Origin: Linum tenue
Taxonomy: Eukaryota > Streptophyta > Magnoliopsida > Malpighiales > Linaceae
Direction of reading: 5' to 3'
DNA: 64,000 nt
Assembly: GCA_946122785.1 (NCBI GenBank)
Contig: CAMGYJ010000006.1
Span: forward strand, 65,659,676-65,723,675
Numbering within the stretch: the stretch's first letter is position 1; every line of letters starts with the position of its first letter. Positions 54,497-64,000 of this stretch are shown here, piece by piece. Under the pieces are notes generated by a model. The model worked only from the letters and a program-made list of their open reading frames with translations, had not been told where the DNA came from and made no database searches. Position numbers and translations under genes: made by a program.

Positions 54497-57400
54497 AGAT
54501 TTTGAGTTGGAATATCAGAGGTTTTAATACCTCTGATAAACAATCAGCTGTGCTTCGTACGTTGAGGCAGCTGAATATTGATATAGCAGCTATACTAGAA
54601 ACCAGAGTAGTGAAGGATAATAGTAGTAAGATAGTGAATAAATCGTTCTCGGAGTGGTCTTTTATAGCAAATTACAGTAAGTCTAATTCTGGTCGTGTTT
54701 GGCTTTTCTGGAGGTCCAATTTGAAGGTCACAAAAGTTGATGAAGGGGAGCACTTTATGAAGATTATGGTATCTGGTTTACACTCCTTCTGTGTTTTGAT
54801 TGTGTATAGTCCTAATGGGGAACAAGATCGTTGTGTCTTGTATAGGGAGCTGTTGCTGCATAAGGAGCTCAGACTGCCTATGGCTGTGATGGGAGACTTT
54901 AATGCCATTGCTGAGGTTTCAGAATCTTCTAATATTGTGGATATCAGTCAGAGTATGTTGGATTTTCGAGGGTGGATTGCTGATATGCAGTTGGTGGATC
55001 ACAAGGTGTTGGGGGCTTGGTTCACGTGGTGGAACAAACAATCACTAAATCCTATAGCTAAGAGGATTGATCGAGTCTTGGTAAATGAGGTTTGGCTTGA
55101 GGAGTTTCCTTCCAGCATAGCTCATACATCTCCGCCAGGTGTGTCAGATCATTGTGGTCTGGTGCTTCAGCCTTTTCCAAAGCTGGCACCACTCCCCAAA
55201 CCATTTAAGTATTTCAAGTTCTGGAGCTCTCATCCAGGTTACTTTGATATAGTCACTGAAGCATGGGGGACTTCACATAATGGATATCCTCATTATCAGT
55301 TCTATGGAAAGTTGCAAGATGTGAAGAGCAGGTTGAAAAAGCTCAATAGAGAGGTCTTCTGGGATATCTCAGGTAAAGCTCGTGAGCTTGAGAAGAAGCT
55401 GGAGAGCCTTCAAGAGGAAGTCTTGCTGAATCCCAATTCAGCTAATGTAGCAGCAGAGGCGGTTATGGCCAAGGAATGTCAAATCATACAGCGTGCAGAA
55501 GAATTATTCTACAAGCAAAAGTCCAGAGCTCAGTGGGTTCAAACAGGGGATATGAATACTCCATTCTTCCACAAAGCTTTGCGGGTTAGAACTCATAGGC
55601 AGCAAATTACAACTTTAAAAGATGCAACTGGGGCTGATGTAACTGATGTTTTTCAAATGGGAAGGATTGCTGTGGATTTCTACACTCAGTTAATCGGGGA
55701 GGTTGATCCTAATGTAAAGGGGGCATCAGTGGAGTACTATGAATCTCTCCTGTCCAATAAGGCTACTGAGGTTGATAATCAACTACTTAACAGAGAAATT
55801 ACAGAGGGTGAGATATATCAAGTATTCAAGCAACTGGGGAGGGACAAGGCGCCTGGGCCAGATGGTTTTCCTATTGAGTTTTTTCTTCTTCACTGGGACC
55901 TGATCAAAGCTGATATTTGTGCAATTGTTGCTCAGTTTTATCAGACTGAACATATGCCCAGGAAAGTCAACACTACAGTATTTACCCTTGTTGCTAAGGT
56001 GCAGAACGCTGTGCTTATGAAGGATTTTCGCCCTATCTCGTGCTGCAACACTTTGTACAAGGGCATAGCAAAAAATTTAGCTAATCGATTGGCTGCTGTC
56101 CTACCTTCCCTGGTGAGTCACTCGCAGTCTGCTTTTATAAAAGGTCGTTATATTACTGATAATATCCTGCTTGCTTCTGAGTTGGTGAAGGGCTATCAAT
56201 CAAAAAATATAAGTTCTAGGTGTGTGGTAAAAATTGACCTAATGAAGGCTTTCGACTCTGTGAATTGGGAGTTTCTTTTTACTGTTTTGATTGCTATGGG
56301 GCTACAAGGGAAATTTGTGAGATTGCTTAGGGCTTGTGTCTGCACCCCTATGGTCAGTGTTTCCCTCAATGGTGGTTTATGTGGGTTTTTTGGTATGAAA
56401 AAAGGGTTAAGGCAGGGTGACCCTCTGTCACCCTACCTGTTTACAGTTGCCATGGAAGTGTTGGATGGTCTAATGAAGAAAGCTGCTCGTGACAATCAAA
56501 TACCTTACCATCCTAGATGTAAACCCCTAGCCATAACCCACCTTTGCTTTGCTGACGATTTGTTAGTATTTACAAATGGGTCGATCAGAGGGGTGGCGGG
56601 TATTATGCGGTTAATGGATGAATTTTATTGTTTGTCTGGCCTTCGGTGCAATCCAGCCAAATGCCAGCTATTCTGTGCTGGGATTCCAGAGGAGGAGAAG
56701 CAATCAATCTCTGTGTTTTCAGGGTATCCTTTAGGTCAGTTACCTGTGAAATACCTAGGTGTCCCTCTAATCACAAGCAAATTGTCTAGAAGAGATTGTC
56801 GAGTCTTGGTAGATAAAATAACTCATAGAATCCACAGCTGGAGGGCTAAACTGCTGAGTTTTGCGGGTAGAATTCAGCTTATCAGTTTGGTATTATCTAG
56901 CATTCTGCAGTATTGGATGAACATATTTCTTCTTCCTAAATTTGTCATCTCTGAAGTTGAGAGAATATGCAATCATTTTCTTTGGGATGTTACCGATGTT
57001 AGTCTACGCACTAGAGCACTGGTTGCCTGGGAGTTTGCTGCTCGCCCAACGAAGGAGGGTGGATTGGGGATCAGAAACTTTGTTGTCTGGAACAAAGCTT
57101 GTGTAATCAGGCATGTGTGGAGTGTTCTTGTTTCTAGTGGATCTCTTTGGGTTGCCTGGGTGCAACGATATCGCCTCAAGCAGAAGACGTTTTGGGATCT
57201 GAAAGAAGGAGCTGCTGGCTCCTGGGTATGGAAAAGATTGCTGAAGTGTCGAGCTGACATTCAACATCTTGTTTCAGTTCAGGGAGGAGTCACTCTTTGG
57301 GATGGTGAACCTATGGATCGGTATTCTGTGAAAAGAGTGTGGGAATCCATTCGTTTATCTAATCCTCCTGTGGTTTGGTATGAACTGGTCTGGAGTAAGG

Positions 57401-57867
57401 AAGTGATTCCTCGGCATGGTGTTATTCTCTGGTTAGCTATCCTAGGCAGATTGCGAACTCAGGACAAATTGCTTGCCTGGGGTAAATCGGTATCAGGATA
57501 TTGTGTGTTTTGTCCAGGGGGGGAAGAGACTTGTTTTCATCTTTTCTACTCTTGTCCATTTATGCAGGCAGTTGTGCAAAGCTGCTTGGAGTCTTTAGCT
57601 CCTATTAGTGACCTGAATACATGGGAAGATGTCGTTGGCTGGTGTGCTAGTAAGTGGACAGGGAGGGGCTCTTCTGCAGTCGCCTGTCGTGCTGTTTGGA
57701 GTCTCGCCATTAGTCTTATTTGGCGGGAGCGATGTGCAAGAATGTATGAGGAGCACTCAGGGAAAAACCCAGGAGTACTTTGCCGTGAAGTTGGCAGAAT
57801 CTTGAAGTGGCGTGCGGAGATTGATTTGGACCTTCAGAGGAGCCTTAACATGATCATATTAGTTTAA
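54493..57867 (+). CDS. LINE ORF2: AP endonuclease, reverse transcriptase, zf-RVT
   Basis: 1124 codons without interruption. The endonuclease spans residues 1-220 and keeps its catalytic signatures: LSWNIRG, LETRV, MGDFNAI, RIDRVL and SDHCGLVL. The reverse transcriptase spans about 440-730, with LVAKVQNAVLMKDFRPIS, DLMKAFDSVNWEFL, GLRQGDPLSPYLF and the catalytic FADDLL near residue 688. The C-terminal zf-RVT (about 975-1025) has CVFCPGGEETCFHLFYSC. There is no RNase H domain. The ATG overlaps the ORF1 stop (ATGA), which suggests coupled translation. All catalytic motifs are intact, so this copy could supply enzyme if transcribed. Confidence 0.96.
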   Translation: MKILSWNIRGFNTSDKQSAVLRTLRQLNIDIAAILETRVVKDNSSKIVNKSFSEWSFIANYSKSNSGRVWLFWRSNLKVTKVDEGEHFMKIMVSGLHSFCVLIVYSPNGEQDRCVLYRELLLHKELRLPMAVMGDFNAIAEVSESSNIVDISQSMLDFRGWIADMQLVDHKVLGAWFTWWNKQSLNPIAKRIDRVLVNEVWLEEFPSSIAHTSPPGVSDHCGLVLQPFPKLAPLPKPFKYFKFWSSHPGYFDIVTEAWGTSHNGYPHYQFYGKLQDVKSRLKKLNREVFWDISGKARELEKKLESLQEEVLLNPNSANVAAEAVMAKECQIIQRAEELFYKQKSRAQWVQTGDMNTPFFHKALRVRTHRQQITTLKDATGADVTDVFQMGRIAVDFYTQLIGEVDPNVKGASVEYYESLLSNKATEVDNQLLNREITEGEIYQVFKQLGRDKAPGPDGFPIEFFLLHWDLIKADICAIVAQFYQTEHMPRKVNTTVFTLVAKVQNAVLMKDFRPISCCNTLYKGIAKNLANRLAAVLPSLVSHSQSAFIKGRYITDNILLASELVKGYQSKNISSRCVVKIDLMKAFDSVNWEFLFTVLIAMGLQGKFVRLLRACVCTPMVSVSLNGGLCGFFGMKKGLRQGDPLSPYLFTVAMEVLDGLMKKAARDNQIPYHPRCKPLAITHLCFADDLLVFTNGSIRGVAGIMRLMDEFYCLSGLRCNPAKCQLFCAGIPEEEKQSISVFSGYPLGQLPVKYLGVPLITSKLSRRDCRVLVDKITHRIHSWRAKLLSFAGRIQLISLVLSSILQYWMNIFLLPKFVISEVERICNHFLWDVTDVSLRTRALVAWEFAARPTKEGGLGIRNFVVWNKACVIRHVWSVLVSSGSLWVAWVQRYRLKQKTFWDLKEGAAGSWVWKRLLKCRADIQHLVSVQGGVTLWDGEPMDRYSVKRVWESIRLSNPPVVWYELVWSKEVIPRHGVILWLAILGRLRTQDKLLAWGKSVSGYCVFCPGGEETCFHLFYSCPFMQAVVQSCLESLAPISDLNTWEDVVGWCASKWTGRGSSAVACRAVWSLAISLIWRERCARMYEEHSGKNPGVLCREVGRILKWRAEIDLDLQRSLNMIILV

Positions 57868-58226
57868 TTTTGGTTTTGTGATTTGATTATACTGTATTTT
57901 CTGATTCGGTGAACTTTTGTTCTTGTTTGAGAGGCACAAGCTTTGCCTGAGCTTAATGAAGTTTTTTGATTACCCATAAAAAAAAAAAATGTTTAGAAGG
58001 TTTTCTAATTATTATATTAGATAAAACTTGTTGAAATATAGTTTTGGATGTTTTTAAAAGTTTTGGGTATGAAAAGGTAATTACAAGTTTGGGTTTGATG
58101 AAAAAGTAGACGAATGCACATTTTAGCGACTTTAATAGTACTCGACGTCTTATTCAAATTTAAATGATATGTCTAATCCAATTATCAAACTTAAATGGAT
58201 CCGGAGGTATTTTACTCGATGTTAAG

Positions 58227-58454
58227 AAGAAGAATAATCATGTTGAAAAGACTCCTTCGGCTGAATGCAGAAAGCCCAAGACACTGGTTGACAATAAGAT
58301 TGTGCAGAAAATGGGGGTTCGTTCCAATTGGCCCGTTAAATCCTAGATTCTCGCGAGTCGCGAGAAGTGAAAGAATTCTGGGCCTCAATCCAGCCCAAGT
58401 TTCAACCACAAACGGTGTTAGTTAAGTTCGTTCATCCTCTTCGATTACTGGGGT
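58227..58454 (+). promoter_or_regulatory. Probable distal promoter of TSR1, displaced by an insertion
   Basis: It contains TGGGCC (58379-58384) and AGCCCA (58392-58397), site II-type elements common in plant ribosome-biogenesis promoters, and a perfect 19-bp palindrome TTCTCGCGAGTCGCGAGAA (58348-58366). No gene of its own follows. The next gene downstream, beyond a 2.6-kb inverted-repeat element, is TSR1, a ribosome-assembly gene whose leader carries a telo-box. Confidence 0.5.
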
Positions 58455-58569
58455 GCAGATACAATAACAACACTATAAGTGTTGTTATAGTAACATCAGG
58501 GGTAAAAAAGGAAAACCAACAAAAAATAATAAATTAAAATTAATTATAAATTTTCAATACCCAACTACC

Positions 58570-59780
58570 TTCTCTGCGTCTCTCGATCTCCTTCTCCTTC
58601 CTTATCGCCGACCCCGTCTCCCGATCTCCTTCTCCTCCCTTATCGTCGACGGATTCTCTGATTGAGCCCATTGGCCTCCGTCGCGCTGCCTTTCTCAAAA
58701 AATCGCCCTCCGATTAACATCTTATTACAGTTTCTAGCGATGGATCTGATCTCGACCTGGCAGATCCCCTTCCACCGGGAGCGAACGGGGCCGAGATTCA
58801 TGTCGGAGAAGCTCCGACGGTCGGGCCAGACGCTTGTTTCGAAAACGCCGATGATGACATCAAAATCGTATTCGGACTCGAACCAGGGCCTGCACTGGTT
58901 TCCTTCTTCCCGGTCGCCACTCGCAGGAGACGCTCTGCTTCTTCCGGGTCGTCACTCACAGGCGGGGCTCTCCTTCTTCTTCCTGGTCGCCACTCGTAGG
59001 CAAAGGATTATAGAACTTTGTGTTTGTTCTACCAAAAGAGATCATTGTCAGGTGTGGGTCAAAAATTTTGGGTACATACCAGAAGAAGAAGATTAGCAAC
59101 AAGTGAATTTGGCGAGAGGGTAGCGATGAAGTGCAAGGAGCTGTCGTTTACTAGAAAACTGACGAAGAAGAGACGATTCCGGAGTGGTGCGGGATAGAGG
59201 AATTTTTATTTCGCCATCGGCGGCGCCAATCCGCATCTGTACCATCACCGGCGCCATTGCATCAGCTGCATCGATTGAGCTCGGGATTGGGGGAAAATTT
59301 GTCTGCAATATTGTGTGGATGGAATTGAAACATCGACGACGCTACCTAAGCGAGTGAAACGGTGGGAAGAGGTTTCGTTGCCGCCGTCGAATTGGTATGG
59401 AGACGGGGTGAAACATTGTCGCTCTTTCTCGTCATCGACGCGCAGGATCGGACCTTCTGTACCTTCCGCCGCGGGGCATCGGCATGGAAGAATTACTACC
59501 ACTACCACGCCTGGGATGACAGTCGGCATTGCGTGGGGATTGGGTTCAGGGAGAGCAAATTCTTCTGCTTGTTCGAAACATGTACCTTTTAATTTTCGGA
59601 ATCGGCGGCGGCGCCGAGCGGAGGATGCTGGAGGCGGTTTCTTCTCCGACGCCGGCGCCGATGGGCCAAGTGTACAATAATCTGCAAATTGTGGAGAGGG
59701 GATGGAGAGGGGACGACGTTGGGTCGTGTGGTGTGGTGAATTGGGAGCGAGTTGTGGATAGAGGAAGATAGAGGTGGCGG
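58570..59780. other. GC-rich, gene-like cargo with no identifiable gene
   Basis: Several overlapping open frames on both strands (for example 58662-59096 plus, 59315-59680 plus, 59245-59787 minus) reflect high GC rather than one clear gene. A plus-strand stretch near 59470-59590 (WKNYYHYHAWDDSRHCVGIG) looks protein-like, but I do not recognise it. It may be captured host sequence. Confidence 0.4.
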
Positions 59781-59985
59781 CTGACATAGTAGAGATGAGA
59801 AGAAAGGAAGAATAAGAAGAAAATCTAGTTTTTAATGTATTTTAGTGGCGGCTGGCGAGAGCAGAGAGGAGAAGAAAGGAAGAATAAGAAGAAAAATCTA
59901 GTTTTTGATGTATTTTAGTTTATTATAGTGTTTATGATATGCATTTTAGGAGTTATCGGTATGCAGATTACTAGTCTTTAATAAA

Positions 59986-60545
59986 CACACCAGAAACCTC
60001 CTAATGCAGACCATAAACGTGATAAAAAAAAACCACAAAAAAGCAAACCAGAAACCTCCTAATGCATACCACAAATTCTCTAAAACAAACCAGAAACACC
60101 ACAAACCAAACCACAAATATTTTGAAAGCACACCAGAAACCTCAAAATGCAAACCACAAACACGTTAAAACAAACCAAAAAAACAAACCAGAAACGTCCT
60201 AATGCAGACCAAAAATCTACTAAAACAAACCAGAAACCCCGCAAAGCAAACCACAAAATTTTAAAAAACACACCAGAAACCTCATAATGCAAACCACAAA
60301 CACGATAAAGCAAACCACAAAAACAAACCAGAAACGTCCTAATGAAGACCAAAAATCTATTAAAACAAACCAGAAACCCCGCAAAGCAAACCACAAATTT
60401 TTTGAAAGCAAACCAGAAACTTCTCAATGCAAACCACAAACACGATAAAGCAAACCAGAAACTTCTTAATGCAAACCATAGAGACGATAAAGCAAACCAC
60501 AAAAGACATACATAAATACGAGAAACCAAACCATAAATCTCACAT
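59986..60545. repeat. 21-bp minisatellite with a 140-bp higher-order unit
   Basis: Monomers such as AAACCAGAAACCTCCTAATGC and AAACCACAAACACGATAAAGC (mostly 21 bp, some 22 or 13) alternate. The sequence from GAAACGTCCTAATG at 60191 recurs at 60331, a 140-bp period made of 21+21+21+22+21+21+13. Because 21 is a multiple of three, long frames stay open by chance on the minus strand, encoding repeats of FWFALR type. Confidence 0.93.
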
Positions 60546-60566
60546 GCACACCATAACATCCGGTGG

Positions 60567-60651
60567 TCGTTGACCGTTGACCGGTCAACGAAGACCGTTG
60601 ACCGGTCAACGAAGACCGTTGACCGGTCAACGAAAATTGTTGACCAAACTC
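60567..60651. repeat. 21-bp palindromic GTTGACCGGTCAAC array
   Basis: GAAGACCGTTGACCGGTCAAC repeats at exactly 21 bp (60590, 60611). Each unit contains the 14-bp palindrome GTTGACCGGTCAAC, with two W-box cores (TTGACC) in opposite orientation. Confidence 0.93.
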
Positions 60652-60660
60652 CGATGACCG

Positions 60661-60848
60661 TCAGTTACCAGATTCCGGCGCCGATAGGCATATTCCGGCG
60701 CCGATGACTAGATTCCGACGCCGGTAAGCATATTCCGGCGACGGTGGCATATTCTGATGACAAAATAGCATATTCCGGCGACGAAAAGCATATTCCGGTG
60801 ACCGGCGACCATTTTCCGGCGACCGGTGACAGAATTCCGGCAACCAAA
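60661..60848. repeat. ~20-21-bp ATTCCGGCG array
   Basis: About nine units of the form TTCCGGCGCCGATAGGCATA with drift (20, 20, 20, 19, 21, 20, 21, 21 bp). It follows directly on the palindromic array. Confidence 0.88.
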
Positions 60849-61100
60849 ATTTTGGCCCGAAAAAATAAAAAAAATTATTTTTTATTATTTTTATTTTTTT
60901 ATTTTTTTATTATTTAAACATATTTTTCATAATGACAATTATACCCCTGCTTTGATTTTACACTAGGTCAACTCATCTAATAAAAAGTCATCACAACCCT
61001 AGCTTCCTATTGGTTGGAGACTAGTGTTGTTACAATAATAACACAAGGGGTGTTGTCATAGTACTGCCGCCAACAAAGTTTTTAGTGTTTAACTGAGAGG

Positions 61101-61108
61101 TAGGGTTT
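61101..61108 (+). promoter_or_regulatory. Telo-box in the TSR1 leader
   Basis: TAGGGTTT (AAACCCTA on the other strand), 114 bp before the TSR1 start codon. Telo-boxes together with site II elements mark plant ribosomal-protein and ribosome-assembly promoters. Confidence 0.6.
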
Positions 61109-61221
61109 TTGGGGAATAGTTTTAGAAGACTAAGACGAAGACAACTCGTCGTCCGCCCTTGATGCCCTGTGAAAAGTGAGAAAACCAGACGCAAGCGAAC
61201 AGCACAAAGCTGCGAGCAGCC

Positions 61222-64000
61222 ATGGGAGGATCTCGAGTTCAAGTCAACAAAGCTCACAAGACTCGCTTCGCTTCCAAATCGACTCGCAACCTTCACAAAG
61301 TTTCTCTCAAAGGTTTGCTCTCCACGAATCCTCCCCAGTTTTCCCTGTTGTAGTTTATCGTTCCCATTCTAGCGTGCTTATGAGTGCTCTCTGCTCCTCT
61401 CTGAACGATTAGATAAGAATAGGATTGCGAAATCGGACAAAAATGTGGCAAAAGGAGGTCGAGCTGCTCGTCTTCATCGCAACAAGATGGTAAGTTAGCG
61501 TGTTTAGAGTTCTGGTTGATGTTTAATTGATTGGCAAGTTATGCTTCCTCTGACGACGGGGACAAATTGTTCGTGTTTATGTTTGGAATTTGGTAGCTGC
61601 GGGAGCAGAAGCGAGCTGCTGTTTTGAAGGAGAAAAGGGCGGCAAGTGGAACAACAAGCCCTCCACGAGTTATTGTGAGTGTGTTTAGTTGCTAGTACTA
61701 GAACTTTGCCTTGCAGAAGATATGACAAATTCAGTTAGTCTCATGGTTCTTTTTAATGCTGCCAGTTGCTTTTTGGTTTATCTGGCTCCGTGAATGTGGA
61801 TTCGCTTGCTGAAGATCTTTCAAATGTGTTATCTCCTCAAAATGCTGGCCGTTCATCGGAAGTAATAGCTTCACCAGAGTACAGAATGAGAGCAACGGTA
61901 GGTTGCTTACCTTTCTACATCCATGAGCTTCGATTTTTGTTTTTTGATTGGCGCGAATTAAAGATCCTCCTTTTGCGGTGAGAAATGAGATGGGTATCTA
62001 CATGTTGACAGTTGACTGAATGCTTAGCATAGTCGAGTCACTTCTTAATTGGAATAAACTTAAGCAATTTAGTAATCAAGATAGAGCTTACATAAATTTA
62101 TTAGACCTGAATAGTGGTTCGATCACTTAGCTATTTCAATGTTGAAATTTCATGCAAAGGATTGATTTTCCGTGTGATGCTGCCAGTGCATTGATTCTGT
62201 CATCACCTGAAGCGAAGACTGTTTGTCATATGGATCATTAAACTTTGTACTGAGATAAGCAGTCACTTTTGCCATGTCTACTAATTGTCTCTTCATTTTT
62301 TTGTGTGGGAAATTCAGGTGCAGAAAGCACCTCATGGTGATTTGTTATCGTGCATGGAAATGGCAAAGGTATGATGTGATTGTTTAAGAAAACATTCAGT
62401 TTTGTACGTCTTGAAAGCTTCTTTTGCCCCCTTATAAATTTCCTTGACGTGTTTGGCATGGTTTTGGATGTAGGTTGCTGATCTCATTGCTTTTGTGGCA
62501 TCAGCAGACTCCTTCTGCGAAGATGGTACTGCCGACTGCATGGATTCCTTTGGGAATCAGTGTTTGTCAGTCTTCAGGGCACTTGGTTTGCCTAGCACAG
62601 CAGTATTGATCCGTGTAAGTTGTTAAAGCGTACTTTCCTCATCAAATTCATTAAGGCTTCAGCCAATGAAATGTCAAGGCAAGGTTTATTTAATTACATG
62701 TGTATGTTCTTCTGCAGGGTCTTCCGGTGGAGCTAAAAGGGAGAAGTGAGGTAAAGAAGATATGCTCTTCCTGCCTTGCTGGTGAGTTTCCTGAGGATTG
62801 CAAGTTCTATCCTGCAGATACTAAAGATGATTTGCACAAGGTAATTGCATTTGACTCGGAATGCTCTGTTTCTGACACAGTATTGTGCCTTGAGTTTTTG
62901 GTTCTCTCCGTCCCTATCTCTCCATATTTACTCATTCTGGTGCTCATGCAATCTCTTTCTCCCGCATTCACATTGGACATGGCTTGCAGTTCCTATCGCT
63001 ATTTAAGGAGCAGAGGCTCACGGCACCTCATTGGAGAAGTCAAAGACCTTATCTTATGTCTCAAAAGGTGCTACCTTATATCATTTACTTTCTTGTGATT
63101 GTGTTGTAAGAAAGAATGTAATGTTACAAATTACAAGTTTTATACTGAGAAGACTCGTCCGAGGATTCGATTCGATTTGATTCCCCTGAACATTGATATA
63201 CTCCATTGCTTAATAAATAAGTTCTGATGGTTGGGAAATATGGACCTAGGATTCATTACCCCATGGTTCTTATATTTGGTCTTGGCTATTGGAACTGACA
63301 ACTTGATAGAGTTGCAGTAAAGTTGCAGTAAATTGAAGATTCAACTGTCCTGTATTCTCCATTTTCCTTCTGCTACATTTTGAGAATGTTAAATTACAGT
63401 GGTCTCTTTTGAAAATGTGTTTTGTAGGTTGATGTAGTTGCTGACAGCAGCAATGTGCCCAATTCTACCCTACTTCTGACAGGTTATTTACGTGCTCGCA
63501 GTCTCTCCGTGAATCAGCTGGTAATGAGTTGTTATTTGAATAGTTTGTTGGGGATTGGTATATGATCAGCTTTCATGTGTTAATCTGGTACTGCCCTCCC
63601 CTTATTTCAGGTTCATGTTTCTGGTGCTGGGGATTTCCAACTACAGAAAATTGAAATTCTGAGGGATGCTTGTCCTCTCAACTTAAGAAAAGAAGCAGAT
63701 GCAATGGATGCAGATGACATGCTTAATGTGGAGGTACTCTCACATTTTTTCTTAATGATATGGCTAGTGACTTGTATAGTTAGTCGATTGTGGTAAAATA
63801 GTCTTAGCTTTAACCGAATCCAATCATGTTTACCTGTTGTCTCATAGTTATCAGCTGTATCAAGTGTCAGGTGTCCCACATGTCATACGTCTTCTGAAGC
63901 TTGCAGTTTGCTTTGTTGCTTTTGGCTTTATCATGCTAGGTTATCCGTACTCTGGTTCCCGATCCTTTGGCACAGGAGCCTTTGCTTGTCGAAAATGTGC
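61222..64000 (+). CDS. TSR1: Pre-rRNA-processing protein TSR1, 5' part (cut by window end)
   Basis: Exons: 61222-61312, 61413-61489, 61597-61674, 61766-61897, 62318-62368, 62474-62614, 62718-62840, 62990-63067, 63428-63520, 63611-63733 and 63940 to beyond 64000; about 349 aa so far. The start MGGSRVQVNKAHKTRFASKS is the characteristic N-terminus of TSR1. The sequence LLFGLSGSVNVDSLAEDLSN corresponds to the inactive GTPase-like domain (a plant TSR1/BMS1-family trait). VDVVADSSNVPNSTLLLTGY and VHVSGAGDFQLQKIEI fall in the AARP2CN domain (about 258-310). In yeast and humans TSR1 binds pre-40S particles in the late stages of small-subunit assembly. All splices are in frame. From memory the Arabidopsis homologue is At1g42440. 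Confidence 0.93.

Larger units (their letters stand above)
53399..57988 (+). mobile_element. L1-type LINE, 5'-truncated, 11-bp TSD
   Basis: Inserted in MULE-F copy 2. ATGTTTAGAAG is present at 53388-53398 and 57989-57999, and the copy-1 sequence (about 44204) shows it once. The 3' end is GATTACCCAT followed by an A tail (about 57978-57988). Two ORFs overlap by ATGA. The 5' end is unusual: its first 33 bp repeat an internal segment (see the repeat entry). ORF2 is uninterrupted, so the insertion is probably recent. Confidence 0.95.
52604..58217. mobile_element. MULE-F copy 2, 9-bp TSD, split by a LINE
   Basis: It is the same family as 43380-44415. The left arm starts AGGTTAAAATACATTGAGTGCC and the right arm ends in the complement of GAGTAAAATACCTCCGG. 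GATGTTAAG is duplicated at 52595-52603 and 58218-58226. Removing the LINE and one copy of its target duplication restores about 1 kb that aligns end to end with copy 1. Confidence 0.9.
58455..61067. mobile_element. 2.6-kb inverted-repeat element of uncertain superfamily
   Basis: GCAGATACAATAACAACAC...GTGTTGTTATAGTAAC on the left (58455-58493) aligns with the complement of the right end (61029-61067), about 35-39 bp with mismatches. The left end itself contains a hairpin (AACAACAC-TATAA-GTGTTGTT). The interior holds a GC-rich gene-like region (58570-59780), three adjacent minisatellites with a ~21-bp period, then an AT-rich stretch. No transposase and no convincing target duplication are seen, so the class is open (MULE or another TIR type). 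Confidence 0.6.

Noticed and set aside
58662..59787. Several GC-rich frames as host genes
   Set aside because: Overlapping frames on both strands, no recognisable domain, and located inside a TIR element. Kept only as possible captured cargo.
60080..60559. 159-codon minus-strand frame with repeated FWFALR/FLVCF heptads, resembling a membrane protein
   Set aside because: It arises because the DNA repeat is 21 bp, a multiple of three, so frames stay open by chance. It has no start context, splice sites or recognised domain.
59986..60848. CRISPR-like regular repeats
   Set aside because: Units are contiguous without unique spacers, and the DNA is plant nuclear; these are minisatellites.

Overview
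This is nuclear DNA of a flowering plant, almost certainly a eudicot. It has many short AT-rich introns with GT..AG borders, plant host genes (an ERD6-like sugar transporter, the chloroplast PPR protein CRP1, an M14 carboxypeptidase and the ribosome-assembly factor TSR1), and dense plant-type transposons (Ty1/copia, Ty3/gypsy-like, L1 LINE, MULE, hAT, MITE). The carboxypeptidase and CRP1 genes lie tail to tail. From memory their Arabidopsis counterparts are the neighbouring loci At5g42320 and At5g42310, which would make this a small conserved synteny block. The species cannot be named from sequence alone.

Layout. 1-2190: decayed copia element. 2271-2623: MITE. 3271-5774: MULE-A carrying a broken GRF-zinc-finger/TM gene and the last exon of a mudrA-type transposase. 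5785-6345: LINE relic. 6640-12685 (minus): 18-exon ERD6-like transporter with MITEs in introns. 13148-17221: MULE-B, a larger relative of MULE-A with an intact GRF/TM gene and a truncated mudrA gene. 17230-24330: gene-free, with two hAT elements (one holding a nested MULE) and A-tail micro-insertions. 24337-28907 and 28966-33069: two copia elements with full LTRs. 33186-33353: orphan exon-like block. 33471-37972: very young gag-only LTR element. 38851-44415: cluster of MULEs around a 0.3-kb tandem duplication. 44865-47459: carboxypeptidase. 48273-50909 (minus): CRP1. 51258-51938: hAT. 52604-58217: MULE-like element split by a nearly complete LINE. 58227-61221: TSR1 upstream region, apparently split by a 2.6-kb inverted-repeat element with 21-bp-period minisatellites. 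61222-64000: first 11 exons of TSR1, cut by the window end.

The host genes are unrelated housekeeping or organelle genes and do not form a pathway. The transposon biology is what stands out: exact target-site duplications can be read for most elements, so the order of insertion can be reconstructed. MULE-A and MULE-B share a two-gene plan (GRF-zinc-finger/coiled-coil/TM protein facing a mudrA transposase) that is the best candidate here for an under-described system.

All exon models were spliced by hand from consensus borders and reading-frame continuity. Family assignments rest on recognised motifs, not on database searches.
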